Positions 18,531-26,159 of a DNA stretch of 64,000 nucleotides are shown piece by piece. The stretch comes from Methylovirgula sp. (lineage in GTDB: Bacteria > Pseudomonadota > Alphaproteobacteria > Rhizobiales > Beijerinckiaceae). Location of the stretch: positions 558,001 through 622,000 of the forward strand of contig NZ_JBBCGP010000001.1 in NCBI RefSeq assembly GCF_037200945.1, in the 5' to 3' direction. Under the pieces are notes generated by a model. It saw nothing but the letters and a program-made list of their open reading frames with translations, was not told the DNA's origin and ran no database searches. How positions within the stretch are numbered: the stretch's first letter is position 1; each line of letters starts with the position of its first letter. Made by a program: the position numbers and the translations under genes.

Positions 18531-19094
18531 GTGAGCACCGAACCGAACCAGTCTGAGTTTCAACCTCGCCTTCTTGCCGAAAGCACAGCCAAGTTCCACA
18601 TCAACGCACCCACCGCGGCCATTGACATCACCGACTGGCTATACAATGTCCCCGAGTCCGAATACGCCGCCTGCACGCCGATCTCCAAAGCACATGTATC
18701 TGCTGGTTTCACCACCAGCCCCGATGGCAAGCCGATGTCGATCAACGTCGAGGACATCGGCGGGGCGCTCATTGTCGAGCATTACAACCCGGTGATTTCG
18801 GAAAAGCTTCATTGCCGCGTCGAATCCGTCTCCACGCTTCTCATCGGCCGCATTTACACCACGGCGCGTGTCACTTGGGAACTGATCGCAACCCCCAAGA
18901 GTGGTACTCACCACGAGTTTACCAATAACGTCTGGGTTCATACGACCGAGAAATACGATCAGTATCTTGAGGCGCTCAGGATTCCCTACGAAGAAGCAAG
19001 GCACCGATTCCAACTGGCAATCGAGGCTCACAACGCGGAAGAAACTCCGTATTTCGCCGCTGGGATCGAGAAAAAGGCCCTGAAAAAAAGCTAG
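18531..19094 (+). CDS. Conserved-looking soluble protein of unknown function
   Basis: A 187-residue protein starting at a GTG with GGAG about 8 bases upstream. The composition is balanced and codon use is host-like, so it is probably real. It has no signal peptide and no membrane segment. The middle part (DIGGALIVEHYNPVISEKLH followed by beta-rich GRIYTTARVTWEL) suggests an alpha+beta fold such as a lipid- or polyketide-binding domain, but no family could be named with confidence. It reads away from the chloroperoxidase gene and may share regulation with it. Confidence 0.65.
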   Translation: MSTEPNQSEFQPRLLAESTAKFHINAPTAAIDITDWLYNVPESEYAACTPISKAHVSAGFTTSPDGKPMSINVEDIGGALIVEHYNPVISEKLHCRVESVSTLLIGRIYTTARVTWELIATPKSGTHHEFTNNVWVHTTEKYDQYLEALRIPYEEARHRFQLAIEAHNAEETPYFAAGIEKKALKKS

Positions 19095-19418
19095 CTTCGC
19101 GTCCCGCTTTTCACGGCGCAGCGTTACTTCGACCTGGAGATAGTCGGAGTCTGTTTAACCCCTGGAGGGGGATCGACTCAAAATTCTTCTGTGAGGCTCA
19201 GATCCCCTCCTATGGCTCCAGCCCGTCCGACGCGGATCATCGATGGCGTCGTCGTTGACAATTGTGACCGCCGAGCCATGATCGCAGATACACATCATCA
19301 CTGCTCGGGGAACTCGTTGGCGACCGGTCCTCTGAGCTTGTTGGCATCCGACAAACAATAGTCTGTTGATTTGCACTGAGAGTTGACCCGGCGTTTCCAC
19401 TGAGAACTGACCCGCCTG

Positions 19419-20231
19419 TTATGTATTTTTCGGATCAGGTGCGATGGTCAAGTTTCTATTTTTCTCCTTCTTTGTTTTGGCCGCATGTGCCGAGCTGTTT
19501 TTGAACCGGAAGCTGTCGTTTCCGGTTTCAAGGATGTGACAATGGTGGGTCAGGCGATCGAGTAATGCGGTCGTCATCTTGGGGTCGCCGAACACGCTCG
19601 CCCATTCACTGAAGCTGAGATTGGTGGTGATGATAACGCTGGTGCGCTCGTGGAGCTTGCTCAAGAGATGGAAGAGCAGCGCGCCGCCGGATGCACTGAA
19701 CGGCAGGTAGCCCAACTCGTCCAGGATGACGAGGTCGGAGTGGATGAGACGATTTGCGATCTGTCCGGATCTGCCCTGTGCCTTTTCCTGATCGAGCGCA
19801 TTGACCAGTTCAACGGTCGAGAAGAACCGAACACGTTTGCGGTGGTGCTCGATGGCTTGCACACCGATGGCGGTTGCGAGATGGGTTTTCCCTGTACCAG
19901 GGCCGCCGACCAGAACGACGTTGTTGGCTTCATCAATGAACTCGCAGCGATGAAGCTGGCGCACCAGCGCCTCGTTGATCTCGCTGCTTGAGAAGTCGAA
20001 GCCATTCAGGTCGCGGTAAGCTGGGAACCGCGCCGCCTTGAGCTGATAGGCCACCGATCTCACCTCCCGTTCAGCTGTTTCGGCCTTCACGAGCTGAGAC
20101 AAGATCGGGATGGCGGCCTCAAAAGCCGGCGATCCCTGTTCGGTCAGCTCGCCGACGGCGTGGGCCATGCCGTGCATCTTGAGGCTCCGGAGCATGATGA
20201 TGATGGCGCCACTGGCAGGATTATGAGGCAT
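19419..20231 (-). CDS. istB: IS21 IstB helper ATPase
   Basis: About 270 residues, AAA+ ATPase of the IstB/DnaC-like family, which assembles on DNA and activates the IstA transposase and target choice. Walker A is GGPGTGKTHLATAIG, Walker B is LVILDELGYLPF, followed by sensor VIITTNLSFSEW and the family tail DRLTHHCHILETGNDSFR. ATG 20231 is chosen because it overlaps the istA stop by 11 bases, the usual istAB arrangement; a longer in-frame start exists upstream inside istA. Confidence 0.92.
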   Translation of the reverse strand: MPHNPASGAIIIMLRSLKMHGMAHAVGELTEQGSPAFEAAIPILSQLVKAETAEREVRSVAYQLKAARFPAYRDLNGFDFSSSEINEALVRQLHRCEFIDEANNVVLVGGPGTGKTHLATAIGVQAIEHHRKRVRFFSTVELVNALDQEKAQGRSGQIANRLIHSDLVILDELGYLPFSASGGALLFHLLSKLHERTSVIITTNLSFSEWASVFGDPKMTTALLDRLTHHCHILETGNDSFRFKNSSAHAAKTKKEKNRNLTIAPDPKNT

Positions 20232-21750
20232 GGCGCGCCTCCGCTGTTTCCCGCAAGGCGTCGTAGCGTTCGACATCGGCCCTCGGCTCATTGGTAAGCC
20301 TCAAAGCCTGAGGCGCATCGACGCTCGGGGGAACGACAGGTTTGCCGTCGATCAGCCTGTGAAGCAGATTCAGCACATGCGTCTTCGTCGGAACACCTGC
20401 TTCCAATGCCAGCTCGACGGCCGAGAGCACAGCCTGTTCGTCGTGCTGGAGGACAAGCGCCAGGATGTCGACCATCTCACGATCACCGCCTGGCTTCCTG
20501 AGAAGCTGCTGTTGCAATGTCCTGAAGGCATCCGGGAGTTCGACGAAGGGAGCGCCGTTGCGAAGCGCGCCGGGTTTGCGCTGAAGGACAGCCAGATAAT
20601 GGCGCCAGTCGTAGACCGTCTGGCCTGGCCCATCGTGAGAACGGTCGATGATGCGGCGATGCTCGCAGATCAGTTGACCTTCGGCGGCGACGACAATCTT
20701 CTCCGGGTAAACCCGCACGCTCACGGGGCGGTTGGCGAAGGAGGCGGGAACGCTGTAGCGGTTGCGCTCCAGATGGACGAGGCAGGTCGGGGAGACCCGT
20801 TTGGTATATTCCACAAAGCCGTCGAACGGGCGTGAGGCCGGCATGAGAGCCGAGGCTTCCTCGGCCCAGATATCGGCGATCGTTCCATGCATTCTCCCGT
20901 GCGATGTCTGTCCCCAAAGCTCCTTGCAGCGCGCCTCCAGCCATTCGTTCAGCGTATCCAGGGAGGCAAAGCGCGGGATAGGCTGCCAGAGCCGATGACG
21001 GGCATCCTGGACGTTCTTTTCGACCTGTCCCTTCTCCCAACCCGACGCCGGGTTGCAGAACTCCGGTTCGAAGAGATAGTGACTAGCCATCGCCAGGAAG
21101 CGCGCATTGATATCGCGCGCCTTTCCACGCCCGACCTTGTCGATGGCAGTCTTCATGTTGTCATAGATGCCGCGTCGGGGCACGCCGCCGAAGACCTGGA
21201 AGGCGTGGTTGTGGGCGTCGAACAGCATCTCGTGTGTCTGCAGAAGATAGGCCCGCACGACGAAGGCCCGGCTGTAGCTCAGCTTCGTATGGGCTACCTG
21301 CAGCTTGGTGCGTTCATTGCCGATGATCGCCCAGTCCTCGGACCAGTCGAACTGGAAGGCTTCGCCGGGTTCAAACGCCAGCGGCACAAAAATCCCACGC
21401 CCCGACGTTTGCAACTCCCTTTGCCGAGCCTCTCGCCAATCCCGGGCGAAGGCCGCAACCCGACTGTACGAGCCGTTATAACCGAGGCCGATCAGGTCGG
21501 CATGCAACTGCCCCAGTGTGCGCTTCTGCTTGCGCGGCTTGTTCGCCTCCGTTTTTAGCCACGCCGACAATCGGTCGGCGAAGGCGTCAAGCTTGCTTGG
21601 CCGCTCCGGAACCTTAAACTTCGGCTCCACATCGCCGGACCGCAGATATTTGCGGACCGTATTCCGCGACAAGCCAGTCCTGCGCGAGATCTCCCGGATC
21701 GATAGATGCTCTCGAAAATGCCAGCGTCTAATCACGCTCAATAACGCCAT
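20221..21750 (-). CDS. istA: IS21 IstA transposase
   Basis: About 509 residues, DDE transposase of IS21. The N-terminal helix-turn-helix (LSIREISRRTGLSRNTVRKY) binds the terminal repeats. The RNase H-like core has FQFDWSEDWAIIG with the first catalytic Asp, GIYDNMKTAIDKV with the second, and the GWEKGQVEKNVQ segment with the Glu. The C-terminal beta-barrel domain contains NRYSVPASF. ATG 21750 is preferred because the helix-turn-helix then begins at the normal distance from the N-terminus. Confidence 0.93.
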   Translation of the reverse strand: MALLSVIRRWHFREHLSIREISRRTGLSRNTVRKYLRSGDVEPKFKVPERPSKLDAFADRLSAWLKTEANKPRKQKRTLGQLHADLIGLGYNGSYSRVAAFARDWREARQRELQTSGRGIFVPLAFEPGEAFQFDWSEDWAIIGNERTKLQVAHTKLSYSRAFVVRAYLLQTHEMLFDAHNHAFQVFGGVPRRGIYDNMKTAIDKVGRGKARDINARFLAMASHYLFEPEFCNPASGWEKGQVEKNVQDARHRLWQPIPRFASLDTLNEWLEARCKELWGQTSHGRMHGTIADIWAEEASALMPASRPFDGFVEYTKRVSPTCLVHLERNRYSVPASFANRPVSVRVYPEKIVVAAEGQLICEHRRIIDRSHDGPGQTVYDWRHYLAVLQRKPGALRNGAPFVELPDAFRTLQQQLLRKPGGDREMVDILALVLQHDEQAVLSAVELALEAGVPTKTHVLNLLHRLIDGKPVVPPSVDAPQALRLTNEPRADVERYDALRETAEARHAS

Positions 21751-21838
21751 GTCGATCACTCCATTGCCCCCGCCAAAATCAAGCAGGGGTGGTTCGAACA
21801 TGGGTCAATTCTCGATGGAAATATCCCTCTTCGCCGGG

Positions 21839-22108
21839 TCAGCTTTCAGTGCAAATCAACATAGGGCTAGTCGATTTTGCGAATGTATTGGCCAGTAAAT
21901 CGTGTGTACATTTTTGACAAAGATCGAAAGACCAGCGAACCCCATCGCCGATAAACTGGCTCCCGTAACCGCCTATGGCCTCGCAGGATAAGAACTCCAG
22001 CGCCTCCATCTCGTCGGCGAATTTTTCTTTAGGATGATATGTCGCCTGACAGCGATCGCATGTGATCGTGACCAGCTGAGCCTTTTGTTCCGGCACTATC
22101 TTGCGCAT
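21839..22108 (-). CDS. Small zinc-ribbon-like protein, 3' end altered by IS21 insertion
   Basis: A protein of about 89 residues with two Cys pairs, CDRC near the start and CQKC near the end, separated by EALEFLSCEAIGGYGSQFIG, likely one zinc site. ATG 22108 gives MRKIVPEQKAQLVTITCDRC; longer in-frame starts are possible. The last seven or so codons and the stop lie inside the IS21 right end (21861), so the native C-terminus is probably lost or replaced. The protein may still fold. Its role is unknown; it resembles small zinc proteins found on mobile elements. Confidence 0.55.
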   Translation of the reverse strand: MRKIVPEQKAQLVTITCDRCQATYHPKEKFADEMEALEFLSCEAIGGYGSQFIGDGVRWSFDLCQKCTHDLLANTFAKSTSPMLICTES

Positions 22109-22201
22109 TTGCTGATCTCGACGAGGCGATGTCGCGCATATCTCTCTCCGTAAACTTGACCGCCGCACATGTTCCTGTTATGTTCTAAGGCGGATGCGGG
22201 C

Positions 22202-22282
22202 CGCAGTCAATCACGTGCCGAGGAGATTTAATGGCCGCCGGCTTGTCGGTGTATTCGACAAGGCGGCATGTGATTGACTGCG
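22202..22282. promoter_or_regulatory. Long imperfect inverted repeat around a small ORF start
   Basis: Outer arms CGCAGTCAATCACGTGCCG (22202-22220) and CGGCATGTGATTGACTGCG (22264-22282) are inverted repeats with 18 of 19 bases matching. Nested inside is a second pair, GCCGCCGGCTTGTCG and CGACAAGGCGGC, around a GTGTATT loop. Only one of the stems can close near the right arm. In RNA this could hide or expose the AGGAG ribosome site at 22221-22225; in DNA it could be an operator or recombination site. Confidence 0.5.
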
Positions 22283-22311
22283 TAGAGTATGCGTACATCC
22301 GAGGTAAGTGA
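22231..22311 (+). CDS. 26-residue small ORF with strong ribosome site, coupled to next gene
   Basis: ATG 22231 follows AGGAG by 5 bases, an excellent ribosome-binding site. It encodes MAAGLSVYSTRRHVIDCVEY plus six residues, and its TGA overlaps the ATG of the next gene (TGATG at 22309-22313). It lies inside a long inverted repeat. This layout is what one expects from a leader peptide or a small coupled gene. Expression is not shown and the residue content is not distinctive. Confidence 0.4.
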   Translation: MAAGLSVYSTRRHVIDCVEYAYIRGK

Positions 22312-22568
22312 TGAGTGCCATTACCTATTATGTAGCACTGCCGTTTACGCGCAGCGAAGACGGAGACATGGTCGCCGGGATCCCGCATGAATGTTCATCG
22401 CCCTTGAATGCCATTCATGCCGCAAGGCGACTTGCGTCGAGTGGTGTGGGTGCAATCGCCTTTTCCCGCAGCGGCGATCCGCAGACCGGAGAATTTACGG
22501 ACGCTATTGTTCTCCATACTTTCGGTCAAACCTTATCGCTTGACGATTTGGTCGACGCCCATGGATGA
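22311..22568 (+). CDS. Small hypothetical protein of a phage/ICE-type gene run
   Basis: 85 residues (MSAITYYVALPFTRSEDGDM...), soluble, with a short beta-alpha pattern and no cofactor motif. It is translationally coupled at both ends: its start overlaps the small ORF and its stop overlaps the next gene by 8 bases. Such short unknown genes in tight overlap are usual for integrated phages and conjugative elements. No family recognised. Confidence 0.6.
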   Translation: MSAITYYVALPFTRSEDGDMVAGIPHECSSPLNAIHAARRLASSGVGAIAFSRSGDPQTGEFTDAIVLHTFGQTLSLDDLVDAHG

Positions 22569-22773
22569 TCTTTCTCCGCCAGAGGATTTTCTCGAGGGCT
22601 ACCGAGCCATTCCGCTCGAGAAGATACCCGTGCCAATCCCAACCGATCTGATGATCCGGTGGACCATGGAACATGGTAGCATGTGGGACCTGTTCGAAAT
22701 CGTGCGTCGTGTACGCACGCGATGGGGTTATTACGCTGCAGAAGCCACGTGGGATAAACTGCTGAGCCGATGA
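22561..22773 (+). CDS. Small hypothetical protein overlapping its neighbour
   Basis: 70 residues from ATG 22561 (MDDLSPPEDFLEGYRAIPLE...), acidic at the start and basic/aromatic at the end (RVRTRWGYYAAEATWDKLL). It overlaps the preceding stop by 8 bases, which supports the ATG over longer upstream starts in this frame. It lies 42 bases before the Acb2-like gene. Function not recognised. Confidence 0.55.
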   Translation: MDDLSPPEDFLEGYRAIPLEKIPVPIPTDLMIRWTMEHGSMWDLFEIVRRVRTRWGYYAAEATWDKLLSR

Positions 22774-22815
22774 TCGAAGCCTAAGGACGAAGCGAAGCAA
22801 ATCACCAGGTGAGTC

Positions 22816-23178
22816 ATGGACGGTCAGTATCTTTACTTGGCTACTTTAGTCGCTATGGGCACTGGCCTGGCGATCTACTCCCGCTACAATCACAGAAAAA
22901 GCAAAGCGAGATATATCAAACTCAAAAAGGCGAAAGAAATTGACGCGCTAGTGTCAGATCCGCGCGATCAGTCGCTGACGCCGGAGAAGAAGGCGCTGTA
23001 CGACGCCATCAAGGAAAAGGCGGCCGAGCTCGAGGTGCTTTATGAGAACCTGCCAGATAGCCGCTACAAGGCCGTGGCGCTGAACGATCTCGAAGCCTCG
23101 GTGATGTGGATCATAAAGGAGCTGACCGCGCTCCGTGAATCAACCGGTCGGCTTGCACCTGAGCGTTGCGCATTTTAA
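22816..23178 (+). CDS. Membrane-anchored protein with Acb2/Tad1-like hairpin domain
   Basis: 120 residues. Residues 5-22 (YLYLATLVAMGTGLAIYS) form one transmembrane helix, followed by a basic stretch. Residues about 60-105 are two predicted helices with the pattern LPDSRYKAVALNDLEASVMW, which closely follows the phage family pattern PxxREKxLALTKLEEAxxWA of the Acb2/Tad1 hairpin domain. In phages, Acb2 is a sponge for CBASS cyclic nucleotides. The match is from memory of the family and covers only the hairpin; binding residues are not proven. AGGTG precedes ATG 22816. Confidence 0.6.
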   Translation: MDGQYLYLATLVAMGTGLAIYSRYNHRKSKARYIKLKKAKEIDALVSDPRDQSLTPEKKALYDAIKEKAAELEVLYENLPDSRYKAVALNDLEASVMWIIKELTALRESTGRLAPERCAF

Positions 23179-23187
23179 TTTGACCGA

Positions 23188-23418
23188 ATGAGCGACGATC
23201 GCAACCTTCCAGATACGATGGCAGACCCCGGAACCGGCAGCATCTTGCGTCGCGATGTGCGACCGTTCATCGTTTCCTATGGCGGCCAGTCTACCACGGT
23301 TGATCTGCCTGGGTATTATCCAGACGGGGAAGGTGACGGCGTCCTGATTGGCGGGGACATGCGCGCCGCAGGCGAGGCGCTGAAAAAATTAAAGGTGGCC
23401 AAGCACAACCTGAAATAG
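23188..23418 (+). CDS. MqsA-type antitoxin N-terminal-like fragment lacking the helix-turn-helix
   Basis: 76 residues. The segment RPFIVSYGGQSTTVDLPGYY and PDGEGDGVLIGGDM matches the linker region common in MqsA-family antitoxins (pattern PGWYP-x-GEG-x-G-x-x-x-x-x-DM), and the following EALKKLKV matches the start of the DNA-binding half. The protein then stops, so the helix-turn-helix is missing. No MqsR-like toxin was found nearby. It is either a truncated antitoxin or a small domain reused by the mobile element. It begins 9 bases after the Acb2-like gene. Confidence 0.5.
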   Translation: MSDDRNLPDTMADPGTGSILRRDVRPFIVSYGGQSTTVDLPGYYPDGEGDGVLIGGDMRAAGEALKKLKVAKHNLK

Positions 23419-23462
23419 ATGCGTTTTGCGTCGTTCACATGCCTGTGATTCTGGGACAATTT

Positions 23463-23765
23463 CTAAAGATCATTCGCGATAGAGGGGTGTGGCCATGCCC
23501 AAATGCGGCGTTCGATGCCGGCCTTGATCCGATCGTCAAACTCCTCCTCCTCTGGCATTGGCTCGCCCAGCACGTAATGCGTGTTGAGTGTGCGCGCCCA
23601 GCTTTTATCCGGTGCCATCTCCACGATCTGCGTCGTCAGCGTCCGGCGGCCATCCTGGATTCGCGGGTGACCGGTCACCGTCCCGACCAGCACGGCGTTC
23701 GGATCGTTGGGCAAGGTCACGAGGCGCCAATTTTCGAGCCTGACTTCAGGATGGTCCGCCTTCAT
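23463..23765 (-). CDS. Conserved-looking hypothetical protein
   Basis: 100 residues, soluble, beta-rich at first (VRLENWRLVTLPNDPNAVLV, then VTGHPRIQDGRRTLTTQIVE) with an acidic/aromatic end. It resembles the short unknown proteins that often sit near SRAP genes in Hyphomicrobiales. It belongs to a leftward block with the genes at 23771 and 24199. The role is unknown; an effect on secreted or metal-handling proteins cannot be inferred. Confidence 0.6.
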   Translation of the reverse strand: MKADHPEVRLENWRLVTLPNDPNAVLVGTVTGHPRIQDGRRTLTTQIVEMAPDKSWARTLNTHYVLGEPMPEEEEFDDRIKAGIERRIWAWPHPSIANDL

Positions 23766-23770
23766 GGCTC

Positions 23771-23968
23771 TTACTTCGCAAGCTCGCGCAGGGCATTGCG
23801 ATGTTTGCGCGCGACCTTTCGGCCGGCCGTCATTTGCGGCTGGAAATCTGGCTCGTCGGGTGGCGAACGCACGCCGCTAGGCACTGGAAGTTGAGATGCT
23901 GACCGACCGCCACGTGCCACGTCGCGCATCTCTTCGCGCGAGTCCTCAGGAGAAGTCTTGGTCATCAT
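23771..23968 (-). CDS. Small charged hypothetical protein
   Basis: 65 residues, rich in Arg, Glu and Pro (SPEDSREEMRDVARGGR..., AGRKVARKHRNALRELAK), probably partly disordered with a basic C-terminal helix. It lies 5 bases before the gene at 23463 on the same strand, so it is probably cotranscribed. No family recognised; a DNA-associated role is only suggested by its charge. Confidence 0.5.
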   Translation of the reverse strand: MMTKTSPEDSREEMRDVARGGRSASQLPVPSGVRSPPDEPDFQPQMTAGRKVARKHRNALRELAK

Positions 23969-24100
23969 GTTTATCCGCCGCCGATCTATACCACTGCGAC
24001 GTTACCATGGAACATTCTGGCAATAAAACTCCCAAATGGGTTCTCACATGCCGGAGCTTATCTTGATGCGAGCTAACTTTTTGATTTTGCGGGGGGGGGA

Positions 24101-24171
24101 GGACGCACAAGGATTCGAATCTTGGACCCGCCGATTAAGGGTCAGCGCCAGCACTTGAGGCATGGAGCGCC
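24101..24171 (-). pseudogene. Decayed tRNA-Lys(CUU)-like sequence, probable old attachment site
   Basis: Read on the minus strand, the 3' part matches tRNA-Lys: an anticodon arm GCTGA-CCCTTAA-TCGGC (anticodon position CTT, but U33 replaced by C), variable loop GGGTC, and a T arm CAAGA-TTCGAAT-CCTTG with one mismatch, ending TGCGTCC. The 5' half does not pair with the acceptor strand and the D arm is lost. It is therefore not a working tRNA. A tRNA 3' end is a usual target of tyrosine-integrase elements, so it may mark an island boundary. Confidence 0.6.
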
Positions 24172-24198
24172 GCCACGACAGTGCATGCGCACGTAAAA

Positions 24199-24864
24199 TC
24201 ACGGCTGATCCTCCTGCACCCCACTCCTCACGATCCGTAACGCTCCGTCCGGCAAAGGCCGCTGCAGCGAAAGCGCTTCATTGATCGGCGCAGCCATCCA
24301 TAAATCGATTTCCTCGGGCGTCGTGAGGATAGCCGGCATGGCCTTCTCATGAACGGCGAAAACATCTGCATTCGCTTCGGTCGTGAGAAAGCCAAATAAT
24401 TCATGCTCGCCTTCCACCGGATTTTTCTGAGTCCCGCGGACGCCGCGCCATTTGCACCACAAGCCTGCGAAGAAAAACAATGGCCTCTCCTCGCTGAACG
24501 CAAACCAATGCCACGTCTTTTTGCCCGTCACGGGATCGGCATGCGTTGACGGCTCGCAAAAGCTCGTCGCGGGCACGACACATCGATTGGTCCACCCGGT
24601 CCATGGCCGCCAATGCGGAGAGCCAACGTTGCGGACATTCGTCACGCCGCGATCAATGCCTTTCAGGACAGAACGCGGCGTGGGCAAACCCCAGCGCAAC
24701 ATGACGAGTTCGCGTTCGCCATCCTCCGCTTTGCGCACGACCGGCGCCATCATATCTGGAAAGATCGCGGGCATGGGCGGAAGGTTGCCGGTGCGGTCGT
24801 GCATCGCACGCGCCGCGGCGCGGATCGCGGCTTGACCCTTAAGTTCACTGTAAAGATTGCACAT
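24199..24864 (-). CDS. SRAP-domain protein (YedK/HMCES-like)
   Basis: 221 residues. The Met is followed at once by the catalytic Cys (MCNLYSE), which crosslinks to abasic sites in single-stranded DNA after Met removal. Other SRAP landmarks are MLRWGLPTP, the NVRN segment, RCVVPATSFCEP with the conserved Glu, and FAVHEKAMPAIL with the active-site His. It protects replication forks from abasic damage. It is often carried by phages and islands. It heads a leftward group of small unknown genes and starts 3 bases from the lipase stop. Confidence 0.93.
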   Translation of the reverse strand: MCNLYSELKGQAAIRAAARAMHDRTGNLPPMPAIFPDMMAPVVRKAEDGERELVMLRWGLPTPRSVLKGIDRGVTNVRNVGSPHWRPWTGWTNRCVVPATSFCEPSTHADPVTGKKTWHWFAFSEERPLFFFAGLWCKWRGVRGTQKNPVEGEHELFGFLTTEANADVFAVHEKAMPAILTTPEEIDLWMAAPINEALSLQRPLPDGALRIVRSGVQEDQP

Positions 24865-24866
24865 CT

Positions 24867-25805
24867 CTAAGCTGAGGCGTGGCCACCGATGTTGGGACCC
24901 ACATCAGCATTAGCGTCCCACGCGCATCCCTTGTCGAGCGGAAATGCAGGGTGGATTAGGTGGAGATACGTCATCATAGAATGGAGGCACGTAACCGACT
25001 TGTTCACCCACTTACCTGAATAGAGTTCCTCGACTTTGTCCACGTGCGCGAAGCCTATAGTGGGAAGGTGCGTGACTATATCCCGAGCGATCGCTATGCG
25101 CCAGGAATCCGCCCCGAGCTTGTCGAATGCGGCGACAAAGGTGCTGTCGCCCACCAGAGGAGACGCGAACGTATAAATCCTTGGCACATGAACGTCGGCC
25201 GTGTTGGCGTTCTTAGCCACATATAGCGTTGCCAGTGCCGACCCCAGGCTATGTCCGGTAACTTCCACTGAGGTCACAGTTGGGGCAACCGCTTCAGCAT
25301 GATCTTCGGCTTTAGGCGCAGCCGCGATGGCATGTTTCTGCACAGTCTCGGCAACTTGTTGGGTGAAGGGCTTCATCGCTTTCGCGGCAGCCGCAAACAA
25401 GTCCGTTGGTGTGGATTCTCCTTCTTCGATCACACGCATGGTCTCAAAGATGCGATTAAAGCCGTAGCCGACGTTGCCGAAGCCGGGCAAAGGCGTGCTT
25501 GCCACCGAAGTGATGTCGTCAATCCATTCCTCAAGGCTCGTCGGCTCCGTGCCGCGAATGGCTAGAACGAATCTCGTAGGGTCATTCGTGCGCTGCACTA
25601 TCAGACCGTAAAAACGCCAGGTGCTGCTATTGAGTATGAAATCCTGCATCTGCACCCAGGCAATGAACTTGAAGCCAGGAGGCAACTGGGCGCAGGGCGG
25701 TGTGAGGTTGTTCGGGTCGCCGGCCATTGAATACGCTGCGTTGATGAGCAGGCCGTATTCCATCGCGGCGCTAGGACTGAAAGATTGCAGATTGCCATCG
25801 GTCAT
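24867..25805 (-). CDS. Class 3 lipase-like alpha/beta hydrolase
   Basis: 312 residues. The lipase class 3 core is clear: FVLAIRGTEPTSLEEWIDD near the oxyanion hole, nucleophile elbow VTGHSLGSALATL, then YTFASPLVGD and a late His (THLPTIGFAHVDKVEEL). No signal peptide is seen, so it is either cytoplasmic or exported by another route. The insert between the first strand and the elbow (ESTPTDLFAAAAKAMKPFTQ...) is long and helical. The substrate is unknown; it may act on membranes of competitor or host. It starts upstream of the SRAP gene on the same strand. Confidence 0.85.
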   Translation of the reverse strand: MTDGNLQSFSPSAAMEYGLLINAAYSMAGDPNNLTPPCAQLPPGFKFIAWVQMQDFILNSSTWRFYGLIVQRTNDPTRFVLAIRGTEPTSLEEWIDDITSVASTPLPGFGNVGYGFNRIFETMRVIEEGESTPTDLFAAAAKAMKPFTQQVAETVQKHAIAAAPKAEDHAEAVAPTVTSVEVTGHSLGSALATLYVAKNANTADVHVPRIYTFASPLVGDSTFVAAFDKLGADSWRIAIARDIVTHLPTIGFAHVDKVEELYSGKWVNKSVTCLHSMMTYLHLIHPAFPLDKGCAWDANADVGPNIGGHASA

Positions 25806-25952
25806 TGAGAAACGCCTTTCGTAAAAACTCAGCGCCTATTGGCTACGAGCCATACTTGAACCTTGCGCGACGGACCGCTGAAAAGGACTCGACTCTCCAC
25901 AAAAGCCGTGACATTTTCCTCAAGAACACATCATGAACACGCGAGCGCGAAA

Positions 25953-26156
25953 ATGCAAGCACGACCGGCAAAAGACGCCAGGGCGAACGAAGAAGATTTG
26001 TTCAACGAAGGCGTAGAGGAAATTCTTGTCGAGCATGGCGGCGACGCACGAAAAGCTATTCGCGCGCTGTTGGCGCAGATTTCCTATCTGGAAATGGCGC
26101 GCAATCGGGCCATCGAACTCACATCCTTCGGCTATGCCCGCGGCAAGCTTCAATGA
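25953..26156 (+). CDS. Small helical hypothetical protein
   Basis: 67 residues from ATG 25953. The core VEEILVEHGGDARKAIRALL and a following helix (QISYLEMARNRAIELTS) resemble small unknown proteins frequent in Rhizobiales genomes and their plasmids. The start is chosen internally because the upstream extension (RTRLSTKAVTFSSRTHHEH) looks non-coding. It is followed 3 bases later by the gene at 26160. Confidence 0.55.
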   Translation: MQARPAKDARANEEDLFNEGVEEILVEHGGDARKAIRALLAQISYLEMARNRAIELTSFGYARGKLQ

Positions 26157-26159
26157 CCG

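Larger units (their letters stand above)
19364..21861 (-). mobile_element. IS21-family insertion sequence (copy 1)
   Basis: A complete-looking element of 2,498 bp. The terminal inverted repeats are TGTTGATTTGCACTGAGAG at 19364 and TGTTGATTTGCACTGAAAG read inward from 21861; both begin with the TG typical of IS21. A second, inner repeat copy lies at each end (TTTCCACTGAGAACTGACCC on the left; a related inverted copy near 21803-21830). It carries istA and istB, reading leftward. No matching 4-8 bp target duplication was found. The right end lies inside the 3' end of the small gene at 21839. Confidence 0.88.
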
